Source: Dictyobacter arantiisoli (GTDB lineage Bacteria > Chloroflexota > Ktedonobacteria > Ktedonobacterales > Ktedonobacteraceae). Taken from it: a stretch of 64,000 nt of DNA. Made by a program: the position numbers and the translations under genes. The DNA lies in the NCBI RefSeq assembly GCF_008326305.1, contig NZ_BIXY01000031.1, positions 1 through 64,000 of the forward strand, read 5' to 3'. This document shows, piece by piece, positions 25,553-34,295 of this stretch (positions are counted from its first letter, which is position 1; the number at the start of each line of letters is the position of its first letter). The notes below the pieces were generated by a model. It saw only the letters and a program-made list of their open reading frames with translations. It ran no database searches and was not told the origin of the DNA.

Positions 25553-25651
25553 AGCTCGACTTTGTACAACTTTGAAAATGTGAGCTCGAAAATGCGTCGC
25601 ACGCACCCTTTTTCGCAGGCTTAAAAGCCTAAAAATGTACAAAGTCGAGCT
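25553..25651. repeat. MITE-like element with 16-bp terminal inverted repeats
   Basis: AGCTCGACTTTGTACA (25553-25568) and its exact reverse complement (25636-25651) enclose 67 nt with no coding capacity, for a total of 99 bp. It sits directly against the 3' end of repeat A2. No clear target-site duplication is visible. The rest of 25652-25912 holds no supported gene. Confidence 0.65.
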
Positions 25652-25912
25652 AAGCGAGAATCGCAAAAATTGAGCATCAGGTATACTTGTTACAGGTGTA
25701 GCGTGGAGAGGGAGCAAGGGTGAAATTCCACCAACTATTTCCACCTTTGGGTTGATTACAATGCATAAATAGACTTTGTATACTGACTATGTTGTTCCTC
25801 TTCCGGTATCCCTTCAATGGTGAAGGGGGCACCTTTGGGATATAAAGCATGTATCACCAAAACAAGGCTGTTGGATTGGCCGGTTCTTTTACCATGATGG
25901 TGGAGGTATATT

Positions 25913-27322
25913 ATGGAACAAGCAAATCCCCGGCCACAGAAGCAGTTGTCTGTTTACTTTATTACCTGTGTTGCCGCTCTGGGTGGCCTGCTATTTGGCT
26001 ATGATACTGGCGTGATTTCTGGCGCACAGCTTTTCCTGGTTCAGACCTTTTCGCTCAATTCGCAGCAGCAGGAATTGGCCGTAAGTTGTGTACTGGTTGG
26101 CGCGATCATTGGTGCTGTGATCACAGGGAAGATAAATGACGCTATTGGGCGTAAGAAAACCTTGTTAGGATTGGGCATTTTGTTTACAATAGGCGCGATT
26201 CTGACAGCTATCGCGCCTAACTTTGTACTCTTTCTCTTGTTTCGCCTGATTGTCGGTATTGGAATTGGTTCCGCTTCCAGCGTGGTGCCGACCTACATCT
26301 CTGAGATGTCTCCATTCCAGATTCGTGGTAAACTGGTAACTTTCTATCAGTTGGCGGTAACCATTGGTATTGCGCTCTCCTATGGGGTAGATCTTTACTT
26401 CGCACATCTCGGTATGGGTTGGCCTCCCATGTTTGCATCGGCTGCCATTCCAGGTGTTTTACTGACTGTGGGCATCTTGATGAGCCTGGAGACGCCACGC
26501 TGGTATGCCAGTAAGGGACGTTGGGATGATGCTCGTGGGGTGCTTGAGCGTATCCAGGGGGCGGACCCGGATTTTGAGCTGAACGAAATTCATTCCTCTC
26601 TCTCCATCGATCAACAAAAGGGTCGCCTCGCGGATCTCTTCGGACCTGGATTACGCTGGGCACTACTCGTCGGTGTTGGATTAGCCGTTTTGCAGCAGTT
26701 TGTGGGCGTCAACACCGTCATTTACTATGCCCCGACGATCTTCCAATCCGTTGGTGTGTCGTCAGCCAGTAGCGCGATCCTGGCGACCAGCGTGGTGGGT
26801 ATCGTCAATGTGCTGGCAACCATTGTGGCGTTGTTCCTGGTTGACAAAGCAGGACGTCGGATTCTCCTGATCGCTGGCTGTATTGGCATGATTATTGGAC
26901 TGGGATTGCTGGGCGCAGTGTTTGCTATTGGCCCTACTCATGCCAGTCTTGTGACCCTGATTGCCTTGATGATCTATATCATCGCTTTCGCTATCAGCAT
27001 GGGACCCGTTTTCTGGCTGATGAGTGCGGAAATTTTTCCTACCAAGGTCCGTGCCGCTGGCGCAAGCACCTGTTCCTTCTCCAACTGGGTTGCGAACTTC
27101 CTTGTCAGCGTAACCTTTTTAACCTTGATTAATGGCCTGGGATCGGCGGGCACCTTCTGGCTCTATGGTATCATCGGTGTGCTCACGCTTGTCTTCTGCA
27201 TTACGCTGGTACCGGAAACCAAAGGCAAAACCCTGGAGCAGATTGAGGGCTATTGGATGAATAATCGCCATTGGGTTCCTTCGACCCAGCACACACCATT
27301 GAGTACCGGACATGGCGATTAA
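25913..27322 (+). CDS. MFS sugar porter (proton symporter type)
   Basis: A 469-residue transporter with 12 predicted transmembrane helices. Sugar-porter signatures are present: LFGYDTGVISGA in TM1, GRKKTLLGLG after TM2, RLIVGIGIGSASSVVPTYISE, QQFVGVNTVIYYAPTIF in TM7, DKAGRRILLIAG and the C-terminal PETKGKTLEQIE. It is closest by eye to XylE/GalP/AraE-type symporters, so xylose or another aldose is a likely substrate; the xylB gene 5 kb upstream supports pentose but the two are not one operon. The start has GGAGG upstream. Confidence 0.92.
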   Translation: MEQANPRPQKQLSVYFITCVAALGGLLFGYDTGVISGAQLFLVQTFSLNSQQQELAVSCVLVGAIIGAVITGKINDAIGRKKTLLGLGILFTIGAILTAIAPNFVLFLLFRLIVGIGIGSASSVVPTYISEMSPFQIRGKLVTFYQLAVTIGIALSYGVDLYFAHLGMGWPPMFASAAIPGVLLTVGILMSLETPRWYASKGRWDDARGVLERIQGADPDFELNEIHSSLSIDQQKGRLADLFGPGLRWALLVGVGLAVLQQFVGVNTVIYYAPTIFQSVGVSSASSAILATSVVGIVNVLATIVALFLVDKAGRRILLIAGCIGMIIGLGLLGAVFAIGPTHASLVTLIALMIYIIAFAISMGPVFWLMSAEIFPTKVRAAGASTCSFSNWVANFLVSVTFLTLINGLGSAGTFWLYGIIGVLTLVFCITLVPETKGKTLEQIEGYWMNNRHWVPSTQHTPLSTGHGD

Positions 27323-27353
27323 TATGGAAAACAAATTGCGAACTCACCCTGTA

Positions 27354-27390
27354 GAGAAGGCCTGATCCCTTGTGATCAGGCCTTCTCTTT
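27354..27390 (+). terminator. Rho-independent terminator of the sugar porter
   Basis: GAGAAGGCCTGATC (27354-27367) and its exact complement (27374-27387) form a 14-bp stem with a 6-nt loop, followed by TTT. Confidence 0.8.
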
Positions 27391-27594
27391 GTCGCATAAT
27401 CGCCACAATGAGAAAAATGCCCACATTACCACTTTTTTAGCAATATTTGCAATAGTGATCAAATTTAGCTTGAGATGTAAATACTAATAAAGTATTGTTA
27501 ATATTTATAAATATATTTGTCTATAGATTAAATGCTATTCATAGTAATGATATAAAAAATGCAAAAATATTGTGCAATGTAACCAAAAATTCCA

Positions 27595-27624
27595 TTGACG
27601 GAGCATCTACCGCCTCTTTATACT
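27595..27624 (+). promoter_or_regulatory. Sigma-70-type promoter of mntR
   Basis: TTGACG (27595-27600) and TATACT (27619-27624) are separated by 18 nt, close to the housekeeping consensus. The sequence upstream to 27391 is very AT-rich. Transcription would begin near 27631, leaving a leader of about 270 nt before mntR. Confidence 0.6.
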
Positions 27625-27630
27625 GATAAT

Positions 27631-27903
27631 GTGAGTAGAGATGTCTCCAGGCATTCGTTTAGCTTGCTAATGGGTCCGCTTGCTTGTTGTGCGGCTGGAT
27701 TCTCCTCGGAGCACAAAGATGTGTCGAGTCGCACATGCTCATTTCTTCAAACTCCCCTAAATATTCCTCAATCTCTTTTTGCCGCCTTCGGCTATAAAGA
27801 GAACGGGAATTCCCTGTATTTTTGCAGTTCCCCTTGAATTTGTTTTGGTTCTGTGGTACTCTATTTTTTAGAGGGCTGAAATAATTTTTAAGGAGTGAAA
27901 AAA
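27631..27903 (+). promoter_or_regulatory. Long 5' leader of mntR
   Basis: About 270 nt between the predicted start of transcription and the mntR start codon. It contains a hairpin CTCTTT..GCCG..CGGC..AAAGAG (about 27774-27802) and a GGGAATTCCC palindrome (about 27806-27815). It does not match the yybP-ykoY manganese riboswitch by eye. A similar hairpin in opposite orientation lies at about 31930-31956. Confidence 0.4.
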
Positions 27904-28635
27904 GTGCAAAAACCTATTCAGGAACTTGCACCACGTATGAGTGATTGCCTCAAGCTTATCTATTCGCTACAGGAGCGGGGACAAAAAGTTTCGACTTCTG
28001 TTGTGAGCGAGCATTTGAGGGTCAGTGATGCAACTGCGACGATGCTGTTCAAAGAGCTGGCAAATGTAGGTTGGGTTGAGCATGTTCCGTATCATGGGGT
28101 GCGTTTGACCCCCGAGGGTACGCAGCGGGCGATGGAGGTGATCCGCCATCATCGTTTACTGGAGCTCTATCTGGCACGCGAATTGGGATATAGCTGGGAT
28201 AAGGTGCATGCAGAAGCGGATAGATTAGAGCACGTCATTTCCGAAGAATTTGAAGAGAGGGTTGATCGATTGTTGGGATACCCTACGGTTGATCCTCATG
28301 GCGATCCTATTCCCAGTAAAGATGGAGTGATGGTGGTTCAGCCAGGTGTGCAGTTGTCACAGTTGGCGATTGGACAGGTCGGGCGGATCTTGCGCGTCAG
28401 CGATCAAGATCCTGAGAAGCTCTGTTATTTAGGGCAGCTTGGTCTCTATCTGGGATGCTCGATTGAGTTGATTTCGCGTGCGCCCTTTGGCGGCCCACTC
28501 GGAATTCGGGTTGGCGAGGTTCCTACACAGAGTGAACATATGCTGGGAATTGAGCTGGCTGATCACATTATTGTGACGTCTCCGTCAACGGAGGCTGTAC
28601 GTACTGATACTAATAGCGCAAGCATACAGGCGTAG
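27904..28635 (+). CDS. mntR: DtxR/MntR-family metal-dependent repressor
   Basis: A 243-residue regulator. The N-terminal winged helix (SDCLKLIYSLQERGQKVSTS, RVSDATATMLFKELANVGW) binds DNA. The dimerisation and metal-binding domain follows (RHHRLLELYLARELGYSWDKVHAEADRLEHVISEEFEERV, with His and Glu ligands), then PTVDPHGDPIP. The last 75 residues are an SH3-like FeoA-type domain. The family represses uptake genes when Mn2+ or Fe2+ is plentiful. The adjacent mntH supports manganese. Two in-frame GTG codons compete: AAGGAG overlaps the first (27895), so the second (27904, spacing 8) is taken as the start. Confidence 0.88.
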   Translation: MQKPIQELAPRMSDCLKLIYSLQERGQKVSTSVVSEHLRVSDATATMLFKELANVGWVEHVPYHGVRLTPEGTQRAMEVIRHHRLLELYLARELGYSWDKVHAEADRLEHVISEEFEERVDRLLGYPTVDPHGDPIPSKDGVMVVQPGVQLSQLAIGQVGRILRVSDQDPEKLCYLGQLGLYLGCSIELISRAPFGGPLGIRVGEVPTQSEHMLGIELADHIIVTSPSTEAVRTDTNSASIQA

Positions 28636-28742
28636 AGGAAAGACGCATAGCATCATGCTTCTGGCGCGGGCGACCGCGTTGGAAGTACAAAAGTAAGTAG
28701 ATTGAGTATCGTATACATTTCTCGTAGCGGGGGGACGCGTGC

Positions 28743-30068
28743 ATGGCATTGTTATCAAAATCACGGAGTAAGGTTGCGTATGACTCTCCACTTCATATTC
28801 GTTTTCTCTCAGGTTGGACGCAGGCATGGAGTGGCGATAATCACTGGGGCATTGGAGGACGAGATGTCCTCAAGGCCCTGGGTCCCGGTTTCCTGGTGAG
28901 CGTTGGCTATATGGACCCCGGCAACTGGGGAACCAATCTAGCGGCCGGAGCGGGCTTTGGTTATCAATTATTATGGGTCATTTTAGTAAGTAACATTGTC
29001 GCTATCTTCCTTCAGATCGCAGCCGCGAAACTGGGGATCGCAACGGGCAAAAACCTGGCGCAGTTGATTCATGAGCAGTTTTCACGTCCGGTCGCCAGCT
29101 TTCTGGGGGCGACGGCGGTGATTGCAATTATGGCGACCGATCTGGCTGAGATTCTTGGTGGCGCGCTTGGCTTTAATATTCTTTTCGGTATCCCTCTTTT
29201 TCCAGCTGCGTTGCTTACCGGTATTATTGTGATGGTTTTGTTGGGTTTGAGCCATTGGGGACTGCGGAAGATCGAATATGTGATTATGGGCTTTGTCTCG
29301 ATTATCGGACTGGCCTATGTCTATGAGACCGCGCTTATCCATGCCAGTTGGGGAAGCATTGCCTTTCATACCGTCATCCCTCAGATCTCATCGGGCAGTA
29401 TCCTGGTGGCAGTTGGTATCATCGGGGCAACAGTTATGCCTCATAACATCTTCCTGCATTCCTATCTCTCCCCGCACCGCCTGAGCAGTCCCGATGCTCC
29501 TATGCAGGAGCGGCGCAAGGTATTGCGCCTGGCGAAGATCGATACAATTGCGGCCCTGAACGTGGCCTTCTTTGTAAATGCCGCCATGCTCGTCGTCGCG
29601 GGCGCTGTCTTTTATGGACATGTCAGAGCCAATAATCTGGATTTACAGACCGCCTACATCACACTGATCCCCATTCTCGGCTCCCTGGCAGGATTCGCCT
29701 TTGGTATTGGCCTGCTGGCTTCCGGTCTCTCCTCTACTATGACCGGCACCCTGGCGGGACAGGTAGTACTGGAAGGCTTCTTGCAACGCCGCGTGCCCAT
29801 GTGGATCTGGCGGGTTATCACGCTTATTCCCGCCTTGTTGGTCGCGGCCCTGAATATCCCGACCGTGCAGGTACTGGTAGTCAGTCAGGTCGTCTTGAGC
29901 TTACAATTGCCCTTCACAATTGTCGCCCTCCTGATCCTATCCAACCGGCGCGATCTGCTCGGCGATTTTGTTAACACGCGCCGTCTGACCAGCATACATG
30001 TAATTATCGCATTAATCATCATCGCACTCAACGTCTGGCTCCTCTACTCCACCTTCCGAGGACAATAG
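28743..30068 (+). CDS. mntH: Nramp-family divalent metal transporter MntH
   Basis: A 441-residue membrane protein with about 11 transmembrane helices, importing Mn2+ (and Fe2+) with protons. Metal-binding motifs are intact: DPGNW in TM1 and ATVMPHN in TM6. The hydrophilic N-terminal 45 residues are longer than usual. It starts 107 nt after mntR on the same strand, so it is probably co-transcribed with or controlled by that repressor. GGGGGGA lies 7 nt before the ATG. Confidence 0.93.
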   Translation: MALLSKSRSKVAYDSPLHIRFLSGWTQAWSGDNHWGIGGRDVLKALGPGFLVSVGYMDPGNWGTNLAAGAGFGYQLLWVILVSNIVAIFLQIAAAKLGIATGKNLAQLIHEQFSRPVASFLGATAVIAIMATDLAEILGGALGFNILFGIPLFPAALLTGIIVMVLLGLSHWGLRKIEYVIMGFVSIIGLAYVYETALIHASWGSIAFHTVIPQISSGSILVAVGIIGATVMPHNIFLHSYLSPHRLSSPDAPMQERRKVLRLAKIDTIAALNVAFFVNAAMLVVAGAVFYGHVRANNLDLQTAYITLIPILGSLAGFAFGIGLLASGLSSTMTGTLAGQVVLEGFLQRRVPMWIWRVITLIPALLVAALNIPTVQVLVVSQVVLSLQLPFTIVALLILSNRRDLLGDFVNTRRLTSIHVIIALIIIALNVWLLYSTFRGQ

Positions 30069-30450
30069 CATTGAGATAGAGTGCCGCACCTGCGTTCGTG
30101 CCGCACCTGCGTTTTTTTTTTCACGATTGCCGGTATTAAAGTATATTGTGTAGCTGTGTGGTAGGAGGGTGGCGATTTTTGGATACAAGTTCAGGTGCGC
30201 TATGGCATTCTCGTCTATGGTTTTTATGTGGCGACTGTGCTAAGATTTTCCTACAGATAAAGCAAAATTCCATAGCCTATTCAAGGTCAAACAAGGACGC
30301 ATAGCAGGACTCAACGTCCGATTTTTTACGCATGTGCATCACAGCGATGGCTATAGTCATACAAAAGGAAGTGGGCATTCCTCCCCGGCCTGAAGGCGCG
30401 GGGCTTCTTGCCCATCTTATATGTGATATTTATTATAAGGAGTGACTCTT
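30069..30450. other. Intergenic region with IS200/IS605-like end and short tandem repeat
   Basis: Just after mntH, GTGCCGCACCTGCGTT occurs twice in tandem (about 30080-30112), followed by a run of T; a related CGTTCGTGCCGCACCT occurs at 41830. The region ends with the IS-like hairpin at 30372-30413. An open frame of about 37 codons enters that hairpin (…GYSHTKGSGHSSPA, stop at 30391) without any start or ribosome site. Confidence 0.45.
30372..30413 (+). mobile_element. Probable IS200/IS605-family right-end hairpin (solo scar)
   Basis: GGGCATTCCTCCCC, then GCCTGAAGGC and CGGGGCTTCTTGCCC form a nested imperfect palindrome. Its sequence is typical of the subterminal hairpin at the 3' end of IS200/IS605 and TnpB-only elements. 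No tnpA or tnpB gene is present, so this is a remnant. It sits 38 nt upstream of the FAD oxidoreductase start. Confidence 0.55.
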
Positions 30451-31686
30451 TTGGCAACTCACGAGAAAAGATATGTAATTATTGGCAATGGTGTTGCCGG
30501 GACGACCGCGGCCGAGACGTTGCGTAAGAATGATCCTAATTGTAGCATTCATTTGCTGACCAACGAGCGGTATCCACTGTATAACCGTGTTTCGTTGCCA
30601 CGCTTTTTGCAGGGCGTGATCGTTGAGCAGAAGGTGATGATTCGCGATTTTGCCTGGCATGAGCAGCGCGAGATCCAGTTGATCACTGAGACAGTGGTGA
30701 GTAGCGTTGATACCGAGGGCCGTGTAGTTCACACTGAGGATGGACGCGAGTTCCCTTATGATGCCTTACTGATCGCCAGTGGCGGCTGGGCGAATCCCCT
30801 TGATGTGCCGGGGGCACGCGATACCAAACATATTTATAACTTTGTAACCCTGGATGATACGCGAACCATCGTTGAGCGCATGCTGGAGTCTCGCACAGCG
30901 CTGGCCTATGGCGGTAGCTTTATCTCCTATGAGCTTTGTGATGGTTTCGCGCTCCGCAAACTGGATACCGTGTGGATGATGCGTGGCCCCTACTGGCTGC
31001 GTAATTCGCTGGATACCGATGGCGGCGAGGTCGTGGATAATATCGCGAAGAAGTTTGGCGTTGAGGTTATCCATGGAGATGAGATTGATGCGGTGATTCC
31101 GTCGAATGGCGTGCCAAGCTATGTGAAGACGAAAAAGGGCCGTGAGATTCAGGCCGATATCATCGGAGTGGGCCTGGGTATTACCCTCAATACACAGATC
31201 CTGGAAGGCTCGCCGATTGAGGTCAATGGCGGCGTGGTCGTCAACGAATATCTGGAGACCAATGTGCCCGGCGTCTATGCCGCCGGTGACGTGGCGAACT
31301 TCTATGATGCTACCGTGAAGACTCATCATACCATGGGCACCTGGGACAATGCCAAGGGTCATGGGCAGATTGCTGGCATAAACATGGCCGGTGGTCATCA
31401 GGCTTATGTAGATGTCCCAACCTATACTAGCCCGCTCTTTGATGTCAATATCGCCGTGGTTGGGAGCGCGGAATCCAACAATCCTGATATGGAGACAATT
31501 GCATTGCGCGAGCCAGGTGAGAAAGGCAATGAAAATTATCGCCGTCTCTTCTTCCAGGAAAATAAACTGGTCGGCGTGCTGATGATTGGGAGTCCTAAGG
31601 GCCGCAAGAAGCTGGTTGAGCTGGTAAAGAATCAGCAGGTATTTGCCACAGCCGCTGAGCGCGAGGCCATTCTGACCCTGAAGTAA
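30451..31686 (+). CDS. FAD/NAD(P)-dependent pyridine-nucleotide-disulfide-type oxidoreductase
   Basis: A 411-residue flavoprotein. The FAD site is YVIIGNGVAGTTAAE (GxGxxG), a central segment ALLIASGGWANPL is typical, and the second FAD motif is VPGVYAAGDVANF. The NAD-binding segment ALAYGGSFISYELCDGF deviates from the usual GxGxxG. It most resembles NirB/rubredoxin-reductase-like domains and nitrite-reductase-associated reductases. There is no redox-active CxxxxC. The electron partner is not in the neighbourhood. AAGGAG overlaps a GTG at 30442, so the TTG at 30451 (spacing 8) is chosen. Confidence 0.85.
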   Translation: MATHEKRYVIIGNGVAGTTAAETLRKNDPNCSIHLLTNERYPLYNRVSLPRFLQGVIVEQKVMIRDFAWHEQREIQLITETVVSSVDTEGRVVHTEDGREFPYDALLIASGGWANPLDVPGARDTKHIYNFVTLDDTRTIVERMLESRTALAYGGSFISYELCDGFALRKLDTVWMMRGPYWLRNSLDTDGGEVVDNIAKKFGVEVIHGDEIDAVIPSNGVPSYVKTKKGREIQADIIGVGLGITLNTQILEGSPIEVNGGVVVNEYLETNVPGVYAAGDVANFYDATVKTHHTMGTWDNAKGHGQIAGINMAGGHQAYVDVPTYTSPLFDVNIAVVGSAESNNPDMETIALREPGEKGNENYRRLFFQENKLVGVLMIGSPKGRKKLVELVKNQQVFATAAEREAILTLK

Positions 31687-32096
31687 GTCGACATCGTGCC
31701 ATGTGGTAGTACTCTCTGGTAGCAAAAAGAGTAGCCAAAAATACGTAGAGACAGAAATCCTGTATAATGCGATTACAATTATGTAGATCGATAATCATGC
31801 GCAGGAAATATGTTCTCTACGTCTTTTTTTATAGTGTTCTTTCTTATGCAATAAATGTCGCAGGGGGTGGAGTGAGACGAGAGCCCTCCTGCCGGAGAGT
31901 GGGGTGTCCTCACATTTTCTCTCTTCTCTCTTTGCCGAAGGCGGCAATAAAGAGATTTAGAAAGTCTTGTATCAAATAAGGTGAGGCAATTGTATATATG
32001 TGCTATGTATAACCATATTGCTTGACTGATAGTATTTTTTCGACTACCGTAAAATCCAGTAAGAGCTATTAAGAGCTATATAGTAGGAGATGCTCC
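31687..32096. other. Intergenic region upstream of the zinc-ribbon gene
   Basis: 410 nt. It holds TATAAT at 31763-31768, a CTCTTT..GCCG..CGGC..AAAGAG hairpin around 31930-31956 (an inverted counterpart of the one in the mntR leader) and TTGACT at about 32022. No gene with a ribosome site is seen. Confidence 0.4.
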
Positions 32097-33572
32097 GTGG
32101 CGACAGTTTGTTCTCATTGTGGGAAAGATTTACCGCGAGGGGATTCGCGGTTTTGCACGAATTGCGGAACGCTCGTTCCTGATTATCCTTTAAATCCCCC
32201 TAATCGCATGGCGACGCAGAATGCCAATACTCCGACGAATACCAATAGTGCTACTACGAAGAATAATGATGCACAGGGGCACCAGAATGCCGGGATGCGT
32301 GAGCAGGTTGCTCAGCAGCCAGCCGTCCGTCCCGCCCAGTCTGATAGCAGTAATGTTACCCCCTGGCTGGGTCTGGAAGGACAGAACGCGACGCCCTGGT
32401 TAGGCATTCAAGGCTATGATGTTATACCGCAGACGCCGCTTCCGCAGGCTGAGGTTCGTACACAACGTGAGCAGTCTGCTCAAGCAACCTGGCCGACAGA
32501 TCGCCCGGCGTCCATGACTCCGCCGCATCTCCCCTCTACCCCTCAGCCAGCCCGTGACCTGCATGCCAGGGTATGGGATGAGGATAGACAGGATATTGAT
32601 GAATTGCCGACGCAGGCTTTCTCCAGCAATGGTGTGCGCACCAGCGACTGGCCTGAGCAGGAGATAGATAGTCTCCCAACCTCCGCGTTATCATCTATAG
32701 GATCAGGGCAGCAGGTGAAGGATGAGCCACGCCAGCAGAAAGCTCAATCGCCAGTAGAACAGTCTGTCAGCAATATTGATGAGTTGCCAACAGCCCAATT
32801 CCAGATTGCAGATGTAGAAAAGAAATCTCCCACCCCAAATCCTGCGAGCTGGCCGGGAAATGTTGCCCAAACGCCTCAACCGATGCGCCAGCCGAATCCT
32901 GCGAGCTGGCCGGGAAACGTTGCCCAACCGGCAAGTCAGCCAAATCCAGTAAGTTGGTCGGGGAATGCTGCAGCACTCGCTTCTGGACAGGATTCGCATG
33001 CGCAGGGAGTGCCCACGCCAGTATCTACTTCGCGTCCGCGCAGCAAGAAACCGCCGCTTCTGTTTGCGATTGTGGGTGTGCTGGTCATTTGTGTGCTGGC
33101 TATCGGTGCCTGGATGATGCTGGCTCAGCCGTTTGCCGTCTCGTCGGTTACTGATCCCTTACAGGCGGTCAGTAATAATACGTTGGGTGTGAAACTGACG
33201 TATCCGTCTTCCTGGCATTCCAACCATGAGGCGACCTCGCTTTCGTTGGCCGACAGTAGCAATACTGGACAGATCAAGCTGACTATGTCTGATGCGACCT
33301 CCACCGATCTGGCGAAATATCTTCAGCAGCAAGCCACGAAGGTACAGATGACGAATGCAAAGGTGGGTGCGGCTCAGATGTTTGCTGGCAGTACGTGGCA
33401 GCAGATCCAGGGCAATGTACAGGTGCTGGGTGCGAACTATGTCGAGACCATTGCCGTCACGATCCATAACAATCATCTCTACACATGGAGCCAGATGGCC
33501 CCGAAAGTCTCCTATGCCGATGAGGAAAGCCTGATCTTCGCACCAGCCCGCTCCTCTCTTAAATTCAACTAA
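32097..33572 (+). CDS. Zinc-ribbon membrane protein with C-terminal extracytoplasmic domain
   Basis: A 491-residue protein starting at GTG with AGGAG upstream. The N-terminus is a zinc ribbon (CSHCGKDLPRGDSRFCTNCG). A long Gln/Pro/Ser/Asn-rich disordered region follows, with three PNPxSWxGN repeats near 265-300. A single transmembrane helix (LLFAIVGVLVICVLAIGAWMML, about 320-342) leads to an outside domain of about 145 residues with strands such as LGVKLTYPSSWHS and DSSNTGQIKLTMSDA. That domain resembles PsbP-like/DUF1795 modules. The layout suggests a cytoplasmic metal-bound head and an exterior domain. Function unknown. Confidence 0.8.
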   Translation: MATVCSHCGKDLPRGDSRFCTNCGTLVPDYPLNPPNRMATQNANTPTNTNSATTKNNDAQGHQNAGMREQVAQQPAVRPAQSDSSNVTPWLGLEGQNATPWLGIQGYDVIPQTPLPQAEVRTQREQSAQATWPTDRPASMTPPHLPSTPQPARDLHARVWDEDRQDIDELPTQAFSSNGVRTSDWPEQEIDSLPTSALSSIGSGQQVKDEPRQQKAQSPVEQSVSNIDELPTAQFQIADVEKKSPTPNPASWPGNVAQTPQPMRQPNPASWPGNVAQPASQPNPVSWSGNAAALASGQDSHAQGVPTPVSTSRPRSKKPPLLFAIVGVLVICVLAIGAWMMLAQPFAVSSVTDPLQAVSNNTLGVKLTYPSSWHSNHEATSLSLADSSNTGQIKLTMSDATSTDLAKYLQQQATKVQMTNAKVGAAQMFAGSTWQQIQGNVQVLGANYVETIAVTIHNNHLYTWSQMAPKVSYADEESLIFAPARSSLKFN

Positions 33573-33590
33573 AACACTCCCAGGCAATGA

Positions 33591-33620
33591 AGGCCCGATC
33601 CCTTGCGGTCGGGCTTTCTT
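33591..33620 (+). terminator. Rho-independent terminator of the zinc-ribbon gene
   Basis: GGCCCGATC pairs with GGTCGGGCT across a CCTTGC loop, followed by TTTCTT. It lies about 20 nt after the stop codon. Confidence 0.75.
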
Positions 33621-33866
33621 CTCATACGATCATCCCCTACACGCAACTCGTCGATTCACGGAACCTCACCGTAAAGGATGAGGTCTTCTTTACCCGAGAA
33701 GATGGGGCGCAAGGCGAGCTTGTATGATATAATATGGGCACTTTGTAGGCAGTTACAGAAGATACCCTGGCGCTGTTTCAGGCAGTGTATGGTTCGGTTT
33801 GTCTATAGGTATAGGCCGTTCTGCTTGCCTGTGGAATAGATAAGATTGATAGCTGGAGAAAGGAGC

Positions 33867-33903
33867 GCGTAGCAGTAGCGCTACTCTACGCACGCAATTT
33901 TTA
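33867..33903 (+). terminator. Terminator-like hairpin in the leader of the small gene at 33966
   Basis: GCGTAG (33867-33872) pairs with CTACGC (33886-33891), stacked on the self-complementary AGTAGCGCTACT. ACGCA and TTTTT follow. With TATAAT at about 33730 upstream, it could attenuate transcription into the gene at 33966. Confidence 0.5.
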
Positions 33904-33965
33904 AGATGGATGATATTCACTTCGAGCGTCATTTCCGCACTCCCTCCTCGGAAGGATATTATATT

Positions 33966-34256
33966 ATGCAAGGAAATAACTTGCAGAGCAATAATCGCCT
34001 GGGGACGGTTGATATCCACTTTACCAATACCGCGGTTCATGGCACGCTGATCCTGGAGCGTGAATTGGAAGAGTCCGATTTGACTAAACTGATCGAGCAG
34101 ATTGATGAAGATCTGGTCCTCTCGGCCGATATGCCACGCGATGATTTTTTGGTGAGTGTGTATGTCGGTAAGGATGTCGGTTTCTATAGCGATGAATATT
34201 TCGCCGAAGAGAACAGTGATGGCATTGAGCTGGACGGCGATGATGATCTCATTTAA
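33966..34256 (+). CDS. Small acidic protein of unknown function
   Basis: A 96-residue protein (pI clearly acidic) with alternating strands (TVDIHFTNTAVHGTLILE, DFLVSVYVGKDVGFYSDEYF) and a C-terminal acidic tail ending DGDDDLI. No cysteine, membrane segment or known motif. The ATG at 33966 is chosen because GGAAGGA lies 9 nt upstream; an ATG at 33906 lacks a ribosome site. It converges on the NarL-type regulator, 39 nt away. Confidence 0.65.
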   Translation: MQGNNLQSNNRLGTVDIHFTNTAVHGTLILERELEESDLTKLIEQIDEDLVLSADMPRDDFLVSVYVGKDVGFYSDEYFAEENSDGIELDGDDDLI

Positions 34257-34295
34257 GCTTTAAGCTGATGCACTGATATTCCCGGAACGGGCTGC

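Noticed and set aside
27595-27837. 80-residue ORF in the mntR leader
   Set aside because: No ribosome site, unusual composition, and it overlaps promoter and hairpin sequences.
27631-27903. yybP-ykoY manganese riboswitch
   Set aside because: The conserved internal motifs of that riboswitch could not be found in the leader.
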